From Candidatus Syntrophocurvum alkaliphilum (GTDB lineage: Bacteria > Bacillota > Syntrophomonadia > Syntrophomonadales > Syntrophomonadaceae): a stretch of 64,000 nucleotides of DNA. Shown in pieces: positions 8,124 through 21,232 of the stretch. A program made the position numbers and the translations under genes. The stretch lies in contig NZ_CP046457.1 in assembly GCF_009734445.1 (NCBI RefSeq), positions 2,226,001 to 2,290,000 on the forward strand, written 5' to 3'. Position 1 is the stretch's first letter, and every line of letters starts with the position of its first letter. The notes below the pieces were generated by a model. The model searched no databases, was not told the origin of the DNA, and saw nothing but the letters and a program-made list of their open reading frames with translations.

Positions 8124-8501
8124 ATGAGTAAAGTACAAGAAGTTATCGATATTGTAAAGGATCTTACGGTTTTAGAATTATCTGAATTAGTAAAGGCACT
8201 AGAAGATGAGTTTGGTGTAAGTGCAGCAGCACCTATGGCAGTAGCAGCAGGACCAGTAGCTGGTGGAGAAGCAGAAGCTGCTGAAGAGCAAACTGAATTT
8301 GATGTCATCTTAGAATCACCTGGAGATAAGAAAATTAATGTTATCAAAGTAGTTAGAGAAATAACTGGTCTTGGATTAAAAGAAGCTAAAGCTTTAGTTG
8401 ATGAAGCACCAAACCCGGTAAAAGAAAAAATCGGTAAAGAAGAAGCTGAAGAAATTAAAGGTAAAATCGAAGAAGCTGGCGGAAAAATCGAACTTAAATA
8501 A
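8124..8501 (+). CDS. rplL: 50S ribosomal protein L7/L12
   Basis: Flexible stalk protein that recruits translational GTPases. The N-terminal dimerisation domain is [19 protein letters not shown], followed by an Ala/Gly/Glu-rich hinge (about residues 36-55) and the C-terminal domain with EKTEFDVIL-like sequence and [20 protein letters not shown]. Length 125 aa. A strong terminator follows 8 bp after the stop region, closing the rplJL unit. Confidence 0.97.
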   Translation: MSKVQEVIDIVKDLTVLELSELVKALEDEFGVSAAAPMAVAAGPVAGGEAEAAEEQTEFDVILESPGDKKINVIKVVREITGLGLKEAKALVDEAPNPVKEKIGKEEAEEIKGKIEEAGGKIELK

Positions 8502-8508
8502 GTTGCAT

Positions 8509-8537
8509 AAAAAAGGGTGTGTACACACCCTTTTTTT
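8509..8537 (+). terminator. Terminator after rplL
   Basis: Perfect palindrome GGGTGTGTACACACCC (8515-8530) flanked by six A on the left and seven T on the right. The symmetry means it can work in both directions. Confidence 0.9.
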
Positions 8538-8550
8538 AATTTTGAATTTT

Positions 8551-8776
8551 GATTCCACTGCAAAAAGCTAAACTTAGAGTATGGAATCGGCTGAGCAAAC
8601 ATGTTTATCATGCCACTCATCGGTCTTTACCTCCATTTTAGCTTAGCACTTATTATCTAAGATGATTTTTTATTTATACTTAGCCGTGATCTATGCACCA
8701 CGCCTTGCTATTCGGGGTTAGATAAACATGTTTGCTCAGCCTTAAGTTTGTTGTAGTTACTTTTTACAGCAGAATC
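8551..8776 (-). repeat. MITE-like intergenic element, copy B (inverted)
   Basis: A 226-bp element in the opposite orientation to copies A and C. It begins GATTCCACTGCAAAAAG and ends CTTTTTACAGCAGAATC, with inner inverted GCTGAGCAAACATGTTTAT copies near both ends (8589-8609 and 8720-8740). The middle is the reverse complement of copies A and C with few changes. It lies between the rplL terminator and the small membrane-protein gene at 8874 and is flanked by AT-rich tracts (attttgaatttt / ttaaaaatttaaaatt). Confidence 0.88.
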
Positions 8777-8873
8777 AGAATTAAAAATTTAAAATTAATC
8801 AAAAACAGTTTAATTAACTACTAAAATTTAGTATTATATATAAAGTTAGGTTTAATTAAATGAAAAGAGGGAA

Positions 8874-9203
8874 ATGATGTTAGTAGTACATAAATCTGTA
8901 GTTTTTCTATTAGCTTTAGTTATGGTTGCCGTGTTTCCAAAGCAAGCTCTTGCGACTAATGAGACAAGTAGCTTTTTAGATACCTTAAGTCAAAACATAA
9001 CAAATGTGTTTGATGGACTATATAGATTTATGGTTAGTGAACCGTTTCTCGCTAGTGGAATAATATTTTTTGTAAGTTTCATAATTATACTTTTATTTTT
9101 ATACCGTAAAATGCTGTCAGTAGAAAGATTAATAGATGAGTATTATTCACTAGAGCAAACAGAAGAAAACAAAAACTCTGACGAAGAAAAAAATGGAGAA
9201 TAA
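8874..9203 (+). CDS. Small membrane protein of unknown function
   Basis: No recognised family. The 109-aa product has a signal-like N-terminus (VVFLLALVMVAVFPKQALA, a plausible cleavage site after ALA near residue 27). A short extracytoplasmic stretch follows, then a second hydrophobic helix (SGIIFFVSFIIILLFLYRK, about residues 62-80) and a charged Glu/Lys-rich cytoplasmic tail. Two start codons (ATGATG) follow AAGAGGG. It sits alone between the repeat element and the rpoB promoter and is transcribed in the same direction. A place between rplL and rpoB is unusual, because most Firmicutes have an rRNA methyltransferase or nothing there. Coding is supported by length, a ribosome site and sensible topology, but not by homology. 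Confidence 0.65.
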   Translation: MMLVVHKSVVFLLALVMVAVFPKQALATNETSSFLDTLSQNITNVFDGLYRFMVSEPFLASGIIFFVSFIIILLFLYRKMLSVERLIDEYYSLEQTEENKNSDEEKNGE

Positions 9204-9222
9204 CAAAAAAACAAAACATTTC

Positions 9223-9251
9223 TTGACATCAGAAAATGGTTGTGGTAACAT
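9223..9251 (+). promoter_or_regulatory. Promoter of rpoBC
   Basis: TTGACA (9223-9228), 17-bp spacer, TAACAT (9246-9251) preceded by TGG, giving an extended -10 (TGnTAACAT). About 120 nt of leader lies before rpoB and includes a stem-loop at 9316-9346. Confidence 0.7.
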
Positions 9252-9315
9252 TAATAATTGCCATTGTGTTACAGTGTCAGTTTAGTTAATATAGTTTTTA
9301 GGAGAGCGGTACATT

Positions 9316-9346
9316 AAAGCGAGGTTTAGGATTTAGGCCTTGCTTT
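9316..9346 (+). other. Stem-loop in the rpoB leader
   Basis: AAAGCGAGG (9316-9324) pairs with CCTTGCTTT (9338-9346, one G-U pair), followed by a pyrimidine-rich stretch cactctttt. It resembles a weak intrinsic terminator and could act as an attenuator or processing site in the rpoB leader. Confidence 0.4.
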
Positions 9347-9384
9347 TCACTCTTTTGGGAATTAATTAAAGGGGTGGATAATTG

Positions 9385-12300
9385 ATGGCGTACATACAAA
9401 AATTTGGTCGAGTTGAAAGATTGAGTTATTCAAGGATTAATGAGGTTATTGGACTTCCTAATCTAATTCAAGTTCAACTTAACTCATTTCAATGGTTTTT
9501 GGATAATGGACTTCGAGAGGCGATTAACGAAGTTTTTCCAATTACTGATTTCACAGGAAACCTACAATTAGATTTTATTAACTATTCATTTGGTGAACCC
9601 AAATACGAAATCCATGAATGTAAAGAAAGGGATGTCAGTTACCAAGCGCCCTTAAAACTAAAAGTTAGATTAACTGATAAAGATAGTGGAGAATTAAAAG
9701 AAAATGAAGTTTATTTGGGCGACCTTCCACTCATGACCGATAAGGGCACGTTTATTATAAACGGAGCAGAAAGGGTAGTAGTAAGCCAATTAGTAAAATC
9801 ACCAGGAGTGTACTTCAGTGATCGTTTAGATGTTGCAGGAAACATTTTATATGGCGCTACTGTTATACCTAATCGAGGGGCTTGGTTTGAGCTCGAAATG
9901 GATAGTGCAGGGATTATATATACCCGAATAGATAAAACTAGGAAAATACCTGTAACAGTGCTTTTAAGAGCTATAGGATATGAAACAAACGAGCAAATAT
10001 TAGAGCTCTATAATAATGATGAAACTATCTCAAAAACATTAGATAAAGACCCAACAACAAATAAAAAAGAAGCACTAATTGAATTTTATAGGCGATTAAG
10101 GCCTGGTGAAATGGCCACTGAGGATGCTGCTGAACAGCTATTAAATAATCTGTTTTTTGATCCTAGAAGATATGACATGGCTACTGTAGGTCGCTACAAA
10201 ATAAATAAAAAACTTGATCTGGATATACCAGTAGAAACCAGACATTTAACCCTTGATGATATGACAGGTACAATTGGATATATTCTTAAACTAATTAACG
10301 GTGAAGGTAAAACAGATATAATCGACCACTTAGGTAATAGGAGGCTTCGTTCTATTGGTGAACTATTGCAAAATCAATTTAGAACGGGACTAGTTAGAAT
10401 GGAAAGAGTTGTAAGGGAAAGAATGAGTATTCATGATGTAGAAAGCCTTACTCCTCAAGCACTTATAAACATAAGACCTATTACTGCTGCTGTGAAAGAG
10501 TTTTTTGGTAGTTCACAGTTATCTCAATTTATGGATCAAACTAATCCATTAGCTGAGCTAACGCATAAAAGGCGCCTAAGTGCACTGGGGCCAGGCGGAT
10601 TGACACGCGAAAGAGCTGGCTTCCAAGTTAGAGATGTTCACCACTCCCATTATGGTCGTATATGTCCAATTGAAACACCGGAAGGTCCGAATATTGGGCT
10701 TATAGGATCCTTGGCAACATATGCGAGAGTTAATGATTTTGGGTTTATTGAAACCCCATATAGAAAGGTGAATAAAGAAACAGGAGTAGTAACTGATGAA
10801 ATAGTATATCTTTCAGCGGATGAAGAAGAAGATTATGTTGTTGCACAGGCAAACTCACCCATTGATGAAAATGGGAAATTTAAAACAGACAGAGTAGAAA
10901 CTCGTTTTGCTGAAGAAACATTAGAGGTGCCTATAGACAGGGTAGATTATATGGACGTATCACCCAAGCAGGTGTTTAGTGTTGCTACTTCATTAATTCC
11001 ATTTTTGGAAAATGATGATGCTAACCGTGCGTTGATGGGTGCTAATATGCAAAGACAAGCTGTACCAGTAATAAAAACAGAATCCCCTATTGTTGGAACT
11101 GGTCTTGAATATAAGGCGGCCAAGGATTCGGGTTCGGTACTTTTAGCTAAAAGATCTGGTGTTGTGAAAAATATTAGTGCAGACAAAATTGTTATAGAGG
11201 CAGATACTGGACAAATAGATACCTATAACTTATTAAAATTTGTACGTTCAAACCAAGGTACTTGCTATAATCAACGTCCGATTGTTAAGTTAGGAGAACA
11301 TATAGAAGAAAATGAAATCATTGCTGACGGTCCTAGTACTGATAATGGAGAATTAGCTTTAGGACGAAACGTTCTAGTAGCCTTTATGCCTTGGGAAGGT
11401 TATAACTATGAGGATGCTATATTAATTTCAGAAAAACTTGTTAAAGACGATGTTTTTACTTCTATTCATATTGAGGAATATGAGTGTGAAGCTAGAGATA
11501 CTAAACTAGGCCCAGAAGAAATCACTCGTGATATACCAAATGTTTCTGAAGATATGTTGAAAAATCTTGACGAACAAGGAGTAATTAGAGTAGGGGCTGA
11601 AGTAAGGCCAGATGATATATTAGTTGGCAAAGTTACCCCTAAAGGGGAAACCGAGCTTACCCCTGAAGAAAGGCTTCTTCGAGCAATTTTTGGTGAAAAA
11701 GCTAGAGAAGTAAGAGATTCGTCGTTACGTGTTCCACATGGAGAAGGTGGGAAAATTGTTGCAGTTAAAAGATTTTCACGAGACAAGGGTGATGAATTAC
11801 CCCCAGGGGTAAATCAACTTGTAAGAGTATATATAGCACAAAAACGAAAAATATCTGAAGGGGACAAAATGGCAGGTCGACATGGTAATAAAGGAGTTAT
11901 TTCACGGATACTGCCAGAAGAAGATATGCCGTTTTTAGAAGATGGCACACCGGTAGAAATCGTTTTAAACCCACTAGGAGTTCCATCACGAATGAACATT
12001 GGACAAATATTAGAATGTCATATGGGGTGGGCGGCTAAAACTTTAGGCATAAATATTGCTACACCAGTATTTGATGGTGCTGATGAAAATGATATATTTG
12101 AAAAATTCAAAGAGGCAGGACGGCCAGAAAGCGGAAAAGCCGTGTTATATGATGGTAGAACTGGTGAACGATTTGATAATGAAATTACGATTGGATATGT
12201 GTATATGCTTAAATTAGCACACTTAGTTGATGATAAGATACACGCTAGGTCAATAGGTCCATATTCACTAGTTACTCAACAACCACTAGGGGGCAAAGCT

Positions 12301-12801
12301 CAATTTGGTGGGCAGAGATTTGGAGAAATGGAAGTATGGGCTTTAGAGGCGTATGGAGCTTCATATACACTACAGGAAATATTAACTGTTAAATCAGACG
12401 ATGTAGTAGGGAGACTTAAAACTTACGAGTCAATTGTAAAAGGTGACAATATTCCTGAACCAGGAGTTCCTGAAGGATTCAAGGTTTTAATTAAAGAGTT
12501 ACAAAGTTTGGCTCTTGATGTAAAAATGTTAGCAGGGGATGATCAAGAAATCCACATTAAAGATGTAGATTTAGAGGTTGATGAAAAAGAAAAAGCTAAA
12601 GAGCTTGGTCTTGAGTTACCTGATGCAATTCCTCAATCTAATGATGATATTAAGAAAATGGATACGGATGAAGAAAGCTTAGAAGACGATGACGAAGAAG
12701 AAGGTTTTGATGATGTTATAAACATAGAGCAGGATGAAGAAGTGGTTGATATTAATAGTGACCCTGATGATCCTGGTGACGATGATGACATATTAGTTTA
12801 A
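9385..12801 (+). CDS. rpoB: DNA-directed RNA polymerase subunit beta
   Basis: Catalytic core subunit. Start chosen at ATG 9385 because GGGGTGG lies 7 nt upstream; the TTG three bases earlier is in frame but too close. Product is 1138 aa. The rifampicin-binding region is recognisable ([17 protein letters not shown], then [12 protein letters not shown] near residue 400), as are the C-terminal [13 protein letters not shown] and [20 protein letters not shown]. The last 80 or so residues form a very acidic tail ([15 protein letters not shown] and onward), which may be disordered. rpoC follows 46 bp downstream in the same transcript. Confidence 0.98.
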   Translation: MAYIQKFGRVERLSYSRINEVIGLPNLIQVQLNSFQWFLDNGLREAINEVFPITDFTGNLQLDFINYSFGEPKYEIHECKERDVSYQAPLKLKVRLTDKDSGELKENEVYLGDLPLMTDKGTFIINGAERVVVSQLVKSPGVYFSDRLDVAGNILYGATVIPNRGAWFELEMDSAGIIYTRIDKTRKIPVTVLLRAIGYETNEQILELYNNDETISKTLDKDPTTNKKEALIEFYRRLRPGEMATEDAAEQLLNNLFFDPRRYDMATVGRYKINKKLDLDIPVETRHLTLDDMTGTIGYILKLINGEGKTDIIDHLGNRRLRSIGELLQNQFRTGLVRMERVVRERMSIHDVESLTPQALINIRPITAAVKEFFGSSQLSQFMDQTNPLAELTHKRRLSALGPGGLTRERAGFQVRDVHHSHYGRICPIETPEGPNIGLIGSLATYARVNDFGFIETPYRKVNKETGVVTDEIVYLSADEEEDYVVAQANSPIDENGKFKTDRVETRFAEETLEVPIDRVDYMDVSPKQVFSVATSLIPFLENDDANRALMGANMQRQAVPVIKTESPIVGTGLEYKAAKDSGSVLLAKRSGVVKNISADKIVIEADTGQIDTYNLLKFVRSNQGTCYNQRPIVKLGEHIEENEIIADGPSTDNGELALGRNVLVAFMPWEGYNYEDAILISEKLVKDDVFTSIHIEEYECEARDTKLGPEEITRDIPNVSEDMLKNLDEQGVIRVGAEVRPDDILVGKVTPKGETELTPEERLLRAIFGEKAREVRDSSLRVPHGEGGKIVAVKRFSRDKGDELPPGVNQLVRVYIAQKRKISEGDKMAGRHGNKGVISRILPEEDMPFLEDGTPVEIVLNPLGVPSRMNIGQILECHMGWAAKTLGINIATPVFDGADENDIFEKFKEAGRPESGKAVLYDGRTGERFDNEITIGYVYMLKLAHLVDDKIHARSIGPYSLVTQQPLGGKAQFGGQRFGEMEVWALEAYGASYTLQEILTVKSDDVVGRLKTYESIVKGDNIPEPGVPEGFKVLIKELQSLALDVKMLAGDDQEIHIKDVDLEVDEKEKAKELGLELPDAIPQSNDDIKKMDTDEESLEDDDEEEGFDDVINIEQDEEVVDINSDPDDPGDDDDILV

Positions 12802-12847
12802 CTAGGGAGAATAAGGTCTAGTAATCTTCTGGAAGGGAGAGAATGCT

Positions 12848-15800
12848 TTGTTAGATATTAATAATTTTGAGCGCATAAAAATATCCTTAGCTTCTCCAGA
12901 ACAAATTCGCTCATGGAGTAGTGGTGAGGTAAAAAAGCCTGAGACGATAAATTATCGTACACTAAGACCCGAAAAAGAAGGCTTGTTTTGTGAAAAGATT
13001 TTTGGTCCAGTTAAAGATTGGGAATGTCACTGTGGAAAATACAAAAGGGTGCGCCATAAAGGCATAGTTTGTGATCGTTGTGGTGTAGAAGTAACTACTT
13101 CTAAAGTAAGAAGAGAACGTATGGGTCACATTGAATTAGCTGCACCAGTATGTCACATATGGTACCTAAAAGGTATTCCAAGCCGCATGGGATTACTTAT
13201 GGACATGTCTCCCAAGGTGCTAGAAAAAGTAATTTATTTTGTTAATTACATTGTACTTGATCCTGGAGATACACCTTTACTTAAGAAGCAACTTCTTAGT
13301 GAAAGGGAGTATAGGGATCATAAGGAGCGCTATGGTGAAACCTTTACGGTTGGCATAGGAGCTGAAGCAATTAGAGCAATTTTAGAAGACATAGATTTAG
13401 AAAAGCTATCAGTTGATTTAAAGCAAGAAATATCATCAACAACCGGGCAGAGAAAAAGCAGAGCTATAAAAAGGCTCGAAGTAGTTGAAGCCTTTAGATT
13501 ATCTGATAATAACCCTAAGTGGATGATTATGGATGTACTACCCGTAATTCCACCGGAATTAAGGCCCATGGTTCAGTTAGATGGTGGTAGGTTTGCTACA
13601 TCTGACTTAAACGATTTATATCGCAGGGTTATAAATAGAAACAATCGACTAAAAAGATTATTAGATTTAGGTGCTCCAGATATAATTGTTAGAAATGAAA
13701 AAAGAATGCTACAGGAAGCAGTAGATGCTTTAGTGGATAATGGTAGAAGAGGTAGACCTGTTACTGGTCCTGGCAATCGTCCACTTAAATCATTAAGTGA
13801 TATGCTAAAAGGTAAACAGGGGCGTTTCCGTCAAAACCTTTTAGGGAAACGTGTTGATTACTCAGGAAGATCAGTTATAGTAATTGGTCCAAAGCTAGAC
13901 ATGCATCAATGTGGGCTTCCCAAGGAGATGGCACTAGAGTTATTTAAGCCATTTGTAATGAAAAAACTTGTAGATAAAGCAATAGCATCTAATATTAAAA
14001 GTGCTAAAAAGATGGTTGAAAGAGGACGAGAGGAAGTATGGGACATTCTAGAGGATGTTATTAAAGAACACCCTGTACTATTAAACCGTGCTCCAACACT
14101 ACACCGTTTGGGAATACAAAGTTTTGAACCAGTATTGGTTGAGGGGCGTGCTTTACAGATACATCCATTAGTATGTACAGCATACAATGCTGACTTTGAT
14201 GGTGACCAAATGGCTGTTCATGTACCTTTATCAGCTGAAGCACAAACAGAGGCAAGATTACTTATGCTTTCAAGCTGTAACATTCTAAATCCTAAAGACG
14301 GAAAGCCAGTAGTTACTCCTACTCAAGATATGGTTATAGGGTTATACTATTTGAACTATATGAGTGATGAAGAAGCAAACAAAAAAAATCCTAAGTCCTA
14401 TAGTAGCCCAGAAGAAACTCAAATGGCTCATGAATTAGGGCATATTAAGCTACAAGAAAAAATAAAGGTTAAGATACCTGCTAGCAAGGGTGGGTCAAAT
14501 GATCTTGTAGAGACAACAGTTGGGAGAATAATATTTAACGATGTTATACCAGATAGCTTAGGATATTTCAATCAAATGATAGACAAGAAAAAACTAGGTG
14601 ATATTATTTATGAATCCTATCGGTTTGAAGGTAATGCTAAAACAGCCCAAATGCTTGATGGTCTCAAAAGATTAGGGTATAAATACTCCACTAAAGGTGG
14701 CATAACTGTTGGGGTAACAGATTTTGAAACCCCAGAAACTAAATGGACTATTTTAGAAGAAGCAGACAAAATAGTTGATGATATACAATTTGATTATCAA
14801 GCAGGTCTGATAACAGATGAAGAACGTCATAATCAAGTAGTTGAGATATGGAACAATGCTACAGATGAAATAACTGATGAACTAAAAAAGTATCTAAGCA
14901 AAGAAAACCCAGTATATATGATGGCTACATCAGGTGCGCGTGGTAACTTCCAACAGATAAGACAATTAGCAGGTATGCGTGGACTAATGGCGGATCCATC
15001 AGGGAAAATTATAGATCTTCCAATAAAAGCAAACTTCCGTGAAGGCTTGACTGTACTAGATTATTTTATATCAACACATGGTGCAAGAAAAGGTCTTGCA
15101 GATACAGCCTTACGCACAGCAGACTCAGGTTACTTAACTAGAAGACTTGTTGATGTATCACAAGATGTTATAGTAAGGGAAGAAGATTGCGAATCAGTTG
15201 AAGGAATATGGGTAGAAAAAATAACTGAAGGCTCACAACTAATAGAACCTCTTCATCAAAGATTAGTTGGTAGAGTATCTATTGATACAATATTGCACCC
15301 TGAAACTGGTGAAGTAATAGTTTCAGAAAATGAAATGATTGATGATTATACAGCTAATCTAATAGAAAAATTGGGTATAGAAAAGTCTAAAATTAGAAGT
15401 GTATTAACATGTAAAACTAAACATGGTGTATGTAAAAAATGTTATGGTAGAAATCTAGCGACTGGGTATAACGTTGAAATAGGAGAAGCGGTTGGTATAA
15501 TAGCGGCTCAGTCAATAGGTGAGCCCGGAACACAGTTGACTATGAGAACTTTCCATACAGGTGGTGTAGCCGGTGATGATATAACTCGAGGCTTGCCACG
15601 CGTTGAAGAATTGTTTGAAGTTAGAAAGCCTAAAGGTCAAGCAATAGTTGCCGAAGTATCAGGTGTTGTTAGGTTTGGTGAAAACAAAGGTAGGCGCGAA
15701 GTAGAAGTATTAGATGATAATGGTGAGATTTTAGGAGCATTTCCTGTGCCATATGGTTCTAGATTAAAAGTCCAAGAGGGTGACTATGTAGAAATGGGAG

Positions 15801-16375
15801 ATGCCTTAACTGAAGGCCCATTAAATCCACATGATATTTTAAAAACTAAAGGATTGCAGGATGTGCAAAGATACTTATTACAAGAAGTTCAAAAAGTGTA
15901 TCGTTCCCAAGGTGTTGATATTAGTGACAAACATATAGAAATAATGATAAGGCAAATGCTAAAGAAAGTTAAAGTTGAGGATGCAGGTGAAACATCAGTA
16001 TTGCCAGGTGCGTTTATTGATATTTCAACATTTGAGGAAGAAAACTTAGAGACAATTTCTCAGAACAAGTTGCCTGCAGTTTGTAGTCCAATGCTATTAG
16101 GAATAACAAAAGCATCACTAAACACAGACTCGTTCTTATCAGCTGCTTCGTTCCAAGAAACAACTAAAGTTCTTACGGAGGCTGCTATAAAAGGCAAAGT
16201 TGATGATCTGATAGGTTTAAAGGAAAACGTAATTATTGGAAAACTTATTCCTGCAGGTACAGGATACTCCCGATATAAAAAGGTTGATATTATTGACGAA
16301 GAGGAGTCAGATTCTAGTTTAGAAGAAGTAGTTGAAAATTCTGAAATAATCGAATTAGTAGGCTCAACAGAATAA
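12848..16375 (+). CDS. rpoC: DNA-directed RNA polymerase subunit beta-prime
   Basis: Catalytic subunit of 1175 aa. N-terminal zinc site [20 protein letters not shown], the absolutely conserved catalytic loop [12 protein letters not shown] (near residue 450) whose Asp residues hold the active-site Mg, and a second zinc site with [15 protein letters not shown] near residue 855. The bridge/trigger region reads [20 protein letters not shown]. Start is TTG 12848 after GGAAGGGAG; the nearby ATG 12842 runs into a stop at once in its own frame. Followed by a non-coding region with two hairpins. Confidence 0.98.
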   Translation: MLDINNFERIKISLASPEQIRSWSSGEVKKPETINYRTLRPEKEGLFCEKIFGPVKDWECHCGKYKRVRHKGIVCDRCGVEVTTSKVRRERMGHIELAAPVCHIWYLKGIPSRMGLLMDMSPKVLEKVIYFVNYIVLDPGDTPLLKKQLLSEREYRDHKERYGETFTVGIGAEAIRAILEDIDLEKLSVDLKQEISSTTGQRKSRAIKRLEVVEAFRLSDNNPKWMIMDVLPVIPPELRPMVQLDGGRFATSDLNDLYRRVINRNNRLKRLLDLGAPDIIVRNEKRMLQEAVDALVDNGRRGRPVTGPGNRPLKSLSDMLKGKQGRFRQNLLGKRVDYSGRSVIVIGPKLDMHQCGLPKEMALELFKPFVMKKLVDKAIASNIKSAKKMVERGREEVWDILEDVIKEHPVLLNRAPTLHRLGIQSFEPVLVEGRALQIHPLVCTAYNADFDGDQMAVHVPLSAEAQTEARLLMLSSCNILNPKDGKPVVTPTQDMVIGLYYLNYMSDEEANKKNPKSYSSPEETQMAHELGHIKLQEKIKVKIPASKGGSNDLVETTVGRIIFNDVIPDSLGYFNQMIDKKKLGDIIYESYRFEGNAKTAQMLDGLKRLGYKYSTKGGITVGVTDFETPETKWTILEEADKIVDDIQFDYQAGLITDEERHNQVVEIWNNATDEITDELKKYLSKENPVYMMATSGARGNFQQIRQLAGMRGLMADPSGKIIDLPIKANFREGLTVLDYFISTHGARKGLADTALRTADSGYLTRRLVDVSQDVIVREEDCESVEGIWVEKITEGSQLIEPLHQRLVGRVSIDTILHPETGEVIVSENEMIDDYTANLIEKLGIEKSKIRSVLTCKTKHGVCKKCYGRNLATGYNVEIGEAVGIIAAQSIGEPGTQLTMRTFHTGGVAGDDITRGLPRVEELFEVRKPKGQAIVAEVSGVVRFGENKGRREVEVLDDNGEILGAFPVPYGSRLKVQEGDYVEMGDALTEGPLNPHDILKTKGLQDVQRYLLQEVQKVYRSQGVDISDKHIEIMIRQMLKKVKVEDAGETSVLPGAFIDISTFEEENLETISQNKLPAVCSPMLLGITKASLNTDSFLSAASFQETTKVLTEAAIKGKVDDLIGLKENVIIGKLIPAGTGYSRYKKVDIIDEEESDSSLEEVVENSEIIELVGSTE

Positions 16376-16412
16376 GACCGTGTAATCTTGTTATTAATTA
16401 AGATTTATAAAA

Positions 16413-16466
16413 GGAAAGCCAAAGCTTTCCTTCTTAAATATATAAAAAAGGAAACGTAAGTTTTCC
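16413..16466 (+). repeat. Double-hairpin repeat, copy 1
   Basis: Two adjacent hairpins: GGAAAGC/GCTTTCC (16413-16419 with 16424-16430) and GGAAAC with GTTTTCC (16450-16455 with 16460-16466). The same pair, in the same order and similar spacing, occurs after argC at 46751-46801. Either hairpin could terminate rpoBC transcription, although the T-runs are short. Confidence 0.55.
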
Positions 16467-16611
16467 GATTTCATAGCCTTAGTTTTGCTTTTTGCAGAAA
16501 CCAGAATTCATAAATTAAAATAATTACTGATTAATAATAAAAAAAAATAACTATATTACTTAAAAATATGGTAACAAAACAAAAAATATTATATTTATTT
16601 AGGTAAAAAAA

Positions 16612-16641
16612 TTGACTCCATTCTAGAATAGGTGATAAAAT
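16612..16641 (+). promoter_or_regulatory. Promoter of the str operon
   Basis: TTGACT (16612-16617), 18-bp spacer, TAAAAT (16636-16641); each box matches five of six consensus positions. About 70 nt of leader precede the L7Ae-like gene. Confidence 0.65.
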
Positions 16642-16709
16642 GTTTAGGTGCGTAATCAGCAACCCATAAAACAAAAGGGGCCTATAATTTAGAGGAGGGT
16701 TATAAACAG

Positions 16710-16961
16710 TTGTCACTTGACGAAATACGAAATTGTAATAGCAAAGTAATAGGAACAAAACAGGTGAAAAAAGCTATTACAAAAGGATTAACTAAAAAAG
16801 TTTATATCGCTAGTGATGCTGAACCTCATATAATTAACTCATTAGTAGAAACATGTAAAGCCCACCAAACAAATTACGAAATGGTGGAAAAAATGGAATT
16901 ACTAGGTAGTGCTTGTGGTATTGATGTAGGTTCTGCTACAGTAGCATTACTTTATGATTAA
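16710..16961 (+). CDS. rplGB: L7Ae-family ribosomal protein-like (YbxF/RplGB)
   Basis: Small (83 aa) L7Ae/L30e/S12e-fold protein; Bacillus homologues bind kink-turn RNA. Typical features are the N-terminal VIGTKQVKKAITKGLTKKVY, then IASDAEPHIINSLVETC and the C-terminal GSACGIDVGSATVALL. The start is TTG 16710, ten nt after GGAGGG. It leads the rpsL-rpsG-fusA-tuf operon, as YbxF does in Bacillus. Its exact job in the cell is not well established. Confidence 0.88.
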   Translation: MSLDEIRNCNSKVIGTKQVKKAITKGLTKKVYIASDAEPHIINSLVETCKAHQTNYEMVEKMELLGSACGIDVGSATVALLYD

Positions 16962-16982
16962 TTCGGGGAAGGAGGTGCAGAT

Positions 16983-17845
<863 letters not shown>

Positions 17846-17883
17846 GGTAAGCCAGTAGATTTAAACTGCCAAGGAGTGGTGAT

Positions 17884-19968
17884 ATGGCCAGTAACAGTGA
17901 CCTTAAAGCCATAAGGAACATTGGAATAATGGCTCATATTGATGCAGGTAAGACTACTACTACTGAAAGAATATTGTACTATTCAGGTAGAGTTCATCGT
18001 ATGGGTGAGGTAGATAGTGGGACTGCTACTATGGATTGGATGATGCAAGAGCAGGAGAGGGGCATAACCATAACTTCTGCTGCTACTACTTGTTATTGGA
18101 ACAATTATAACATTAACATTATCGACACACCTGGCCATGTGGACTTTACAGTTGAAGTGGAAAGATCCTTGAGAATTTTAGATGGAGCTATTGCAATTTT
18201 TTGTGCAGTTGCAGGTGTGCAGCCTCAGTCAGAAACGGTCTGGAGGCAAGCTGATCGATATAATGTTCCTAGGATAGCCTATATAAACAAAATGGATCGT
18301 ATAGGTGCTGATTTTTTTAATGTTGTTAAAATGATAAATGAAACACTAGGCAGTGTGGCAATGCCAATACAACTTCCTATAGGAGCCGAAGCTTCTTTCG
18401 AGGGAGTTATTGATATTATAAATCTAAAGGCTTACATCTATGAAGACGAAATTGGTGAAAAATATACAACTAGAGATTTAAGCTCATCTGAGTATGAATT
18501 AGCTTTAGAATATAGAAACCAATTACTTGAAAAGCTATCTGAGTATAATGACGATATACTAGAAAAATATATAGAAGGTCATGATATATCAACAGAAGAA
18601 ATAAACAGTTCTTTACGAAACTTAACAATTGCTAACGAAATAGTTCCTGTATTATGTGGCTCTTCATTTCGCAACAAGGGTGTTCAAATGCTACTAGACG
18701 CAGTAGTAGATTATTTACCTTCACCATTGGATGTGAAAGGAATAAAAGGTATTGACCCCAAAACTGAAGAGGAAGTTATTGTTAAAGCAGATGTTGATTC
18801 TTCTTTTTCAGCCTTAGCTTTTAAAATTGCTGTTGACACATATGTGGGTAAACTTACCTATATCAGAATATATTCTGGAAAAATAAAAATTGGCTCATAT
18901 GTGTTAAATTGTACTAAGGCCAAAAAAGAAAGAATAACCAAACTGCTGAAAATGCATTCTAACCACAGAGAAGAAGTAGATACTGCCTATGCTGGTGATA
19001 TAGTAGCGGTAGTTGGTCTTAAAGAAACTATTACTGGTGAAACAATTTGTGATGAAAAAAATAGTGTTCTTCTTGAATCCATGAATTTTCCTCAACCAGT
19101 AATTGATGTAGCAATTGAACCAAAAACTAAAGCCGACCAAGATAAGATCGGCGAAAGCTTACGACGTTTAGGTGAAGAAGATCCTACTTTTTATACACGC
19201 TCTGATTCAGAAACTGGACAGACAATTATCTCTGGAATGGGTGAACTACATTTAGAAATAATAATTGATCGACTATTAAGGGAATTTAAAGTGAATGCCA
19301 ATATAGGAAAACCACAGGTTGCATATAAAGAAACAATCAAAAACACGAAAAAGGCTGAGGCTGTTTTTGAAAAGCAAGCTGGTGGTAGGGGACAATATGG
19401 GCATGTAGTTTTGCAAATTACACCTTTAGAAGAAGGACAAGGGATAAAGTTTTATGACAAAACATCTCAAGGTGTTATACCTAAGGAGTTTATAAGCAGT
19501 ATAGAAATTGGAGTTAAAGAAGCTCTTCAGGCTGGGATATTAGCTGGATATCCTGTTGATGATATAGAGGCTAGACTGATAGGAGGTTCATTTCATGAAG
19601 TGGATTCCTCTGAACAAGCATTTAAAATTGCTGCTAGTATGGCAGTAAAGGAGGGGTTGCAAAAGGCTAAATCAGTACTTCTAGAGCCAATAATGGATAT
19701 TGAAATAATAACCCCTGAGGATTATATGGGAGATATAATTGCAGACTTAAACTCACGCAGGGGAAGAATACTTGGTTTTGAAGAAGGAAAGGATTTAAGA
19801 ATTGTTAAAGGCACAGTACCATTAGCTGAAACATTTGGATATGCAACAGCCTTAAGGTCAGCTAGCCAAGGCAGAGCAACATTTTCAATGCAGCTTAGAC
19901 AATACGCAGAAGTACCAGAAGCTAAAGGTAAAGAAATAATAGCAAAACGATATGGATTACCCGTTTAA
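17884..19968 (+). CDS. fusA: Elongation factor G
   Basis: Translocase GTPase. P-loop [17 protein letters not shown] near residue 17, [15 protein letters not shown] near 82 and [10 protein letters not shown] near 137. Domain IV contains [13 protein letters not shown] and the C-terminal domain V ends [18 protein letters not shown]. Length is 694 aa. It lies 38 bp after rpsG and 28 bp before tuf copy 2 in the str operon. A fusA-like second paralogue is not present in the window. Confidence 0.97.
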   Translation: MASNSDLKAIRNIGIMAHIDAGKTTTTERILYYSGRVHRMGEVDSGTATMDWMMQEQERGITITSAATTCYWNNYNINIIDTPGHVDFTVEVERSLRILDGAIAIFCAVAGVQPQSETVWRQADRYNVPRIAYINKMDRIGADFFNVVKMINETLGSVAMPIQLPIGAEASFEGVIDIINLKAYIYEDEIGEKYTTRDLSSSEYELALEYRNQLLEKLSEYNDDILEKYIEGHDISTEEINSSLRNLTIANEIVPVLCGSSFRNKGVQMLLDAVVDYLPSPLDVKGIKGIDPKTEEEVIVKADVDSSFSALAFKIAVDTYVGKLTYIRIYSGKIKIGSYVLNCTKAKKERITKLLKMHSNHREEVDTAYAGDIVAVVGLKETITGETICDEKNSVLLESMNFPQPVIDVAIEPKTKADQDKIGESLRRLGEEDPTFYTRSDSETGQTIISGMGELHLEIIIDRLLREFKVNANIGKPQVAYKETIKNTKKAEAVFEKQAGGRGQYGHVVLQITPLEEGQGIKFYDKTSQGVIPKEFISSIEIGVKEALQAGILAGYPVDDIEARLIGGSFHEVDSSEQAFKIAASMAVKEGLQKAKSVLLEPIMDIEIITPEDYMGDIIADLNSRRGRILGFEEGKDLRIVKGTVPLAETFGYATALRSASQGRATFSMQLRQYAEVPEAKGKEIIAKRYGLPV

Positions 19969-19996
19969 TGTTAAATAGAAAGGAAAGGTGAATAAA

Positions 19997-21199
19997 ATGG
20001 CAAAGGAAAAATTTGAAAGAACGAAACCTCATCTTAATGTTGGAACAATAGGTCACGTAGACCATGGAAAGACTACCTTAACAGCAGCAATAACCTTGTG
20101 TTTGTCATCAGAAGGTGGGGCAGTAGCAGCATCATATGATTCAATTGATAAGGCACCAGAAGAAAGAGAAAGAGGAATAACCATCAACACAGCTCATGTT
20201 GAATATCAAACAGAAGGAAGACACTATGCGCACGTTGACTGTCCAGGTCATGCTGACTACATAAAAAACATGATAACCGGAGCAGCACAAATGGATGGTT
20301 CCATATTAGTGGTATCCTCATCAGATGGACCAATGCCACAAACTAGAGAACATATTCTCTTATCAAATCAGGTAGGAGTAGAAAATATAGTAGTATTCAT
20401 GAACAAAGTAGACATGGTAGATGATGAAGAGTTACTAGAACTAGTAGAAATGGAAATAAGAGAACTACTAAGTGAATACGATTTTCCTGGAGACGATATA
20501 CCAATAATAAAAGGTTCAGCTCTAAAAGCATTAGAATGTGGATGTGGAACAAGAGAGTGTGATTGGTGTAGCAAGATATGGGAACTAATGGATGCAGTAG
20601 ATGACTACATTCCATTACCAGAAAGAGCAACAGACAAACCATTCCTAATGCCAATAGAAGATGTATTCACAATAACAGGAAGAGGAACAGTAACAACCGG
20701 AAGAGTAGAAAGAGGAACCATAAAAACTGGAGAAGAAGTAGAAATCATAGGAATGCAAGAAGAAATCAGAAAAACAGTATGTACTGGAGTAGAAATGTTT
20801 AGAAAGCTTCTTGACTATGCAGAAGCAGGGGATAACATAGGAACACTACTAAGAGGAGTAGACAGAAAAGAAGTAGAAAGAGGACAAGTACTAGCAAAGC
20901 CAGGAAGCATCAAACCATTAATCGAATTTGATGCTGAGGTATATGTACTAACCAAAGAAGAGGGAGGAAGACATACTCCGTTTTTCAGTGGATACAGACC
21001 ACAATTCTACTTTAGAACAACAGACGTAACAGGAATATGTGAATTACCTGAGGGAGTAGAAATGGTAATGCCAGGAGACAACATTCAAATGGCAATAAGC
21101 CTAATAACCCCAATAGCAATTGAAGAAGGACTAAGATTTGCTATTAGAGAAGGTGGAAGAACTGTTGGAGCCGGTGTTGTAACTGGAATTAAAGAATAA
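19997..21199 (+). CDS. tuf: Elongation factor Tu, copy 2
   Basis: Same 400-aa protein as copy 1, including the four-cysteine insertion at residues 181-191. An in-frame GTG at 19988 would add MNK, but copy 1 has no such extension and AAAGGTG is better placed for ATG 19997. The two DNA sequences look identical through the whole coding region and four bases past the stop, then diverge; upstream they share only the ribosome-site area. Such identity over 1.2 kb, including third codon positions, points to recent gene conversion. It ends the str operon. Confidence 0.98.
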   Translation: MAKEKFERTKPHLNVGTIGHVDHGKTTLTAAITLCLSSEGGAVAASYDSIDKAPEERERGITINTAHVEYQTEGRHYAHVDCPGHADYIKNMITGAAQMDGSILVVSSSDGPMPQTREHILLSNQVGVENIVVFMNKVDMVDDEELLELVEMEIRELLSEYDFPGDDIPIIKGSALKALECGCGTRECDWCSKIWELMDAVDDYIPLPERATDKPFLMPIEDVFTITGRGTVTTGRVERGTIKTGEEVEIIGMQEEIRKTVCTGVEMFRKLLDYAEAGDNIGTLLRGVDRKEVERGQVLAKPGSIKPLIEFDAEVYVLTKEEGGRHTPFFSGYRPQFYFRTTDVTGICELPEGVEMVMPGDNIQMAISLITPIAIEEGLRFAIREGGRTVGAGVVTGIKE

Positions 21200-21232
21200 G
21201 ACTGAGTGCGTGTTATCATAGGGCGCAAAAAA

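Larger units (their letters stand above)
16376..16709 (+). other. Non-coding gap between rpoC and the str operon
   Basis: About 330 bases without a gene. It holds two hairpins (16413-16430 and 16450-16466), a possible remnant of the MITE-like element end (16479-16497, reading ttagttttgctttttgcag), an AT-rich stretch and the str promoter at 16612-16641. No credible open frame is seen on either strand. Confidence 0.7.

Noticed and set aside
8120-8620. 166-codon frame on the minus strand across rplL
   Set aside because: It is the antisense shadow of rplL, whose plus-strand product is unmistakable.
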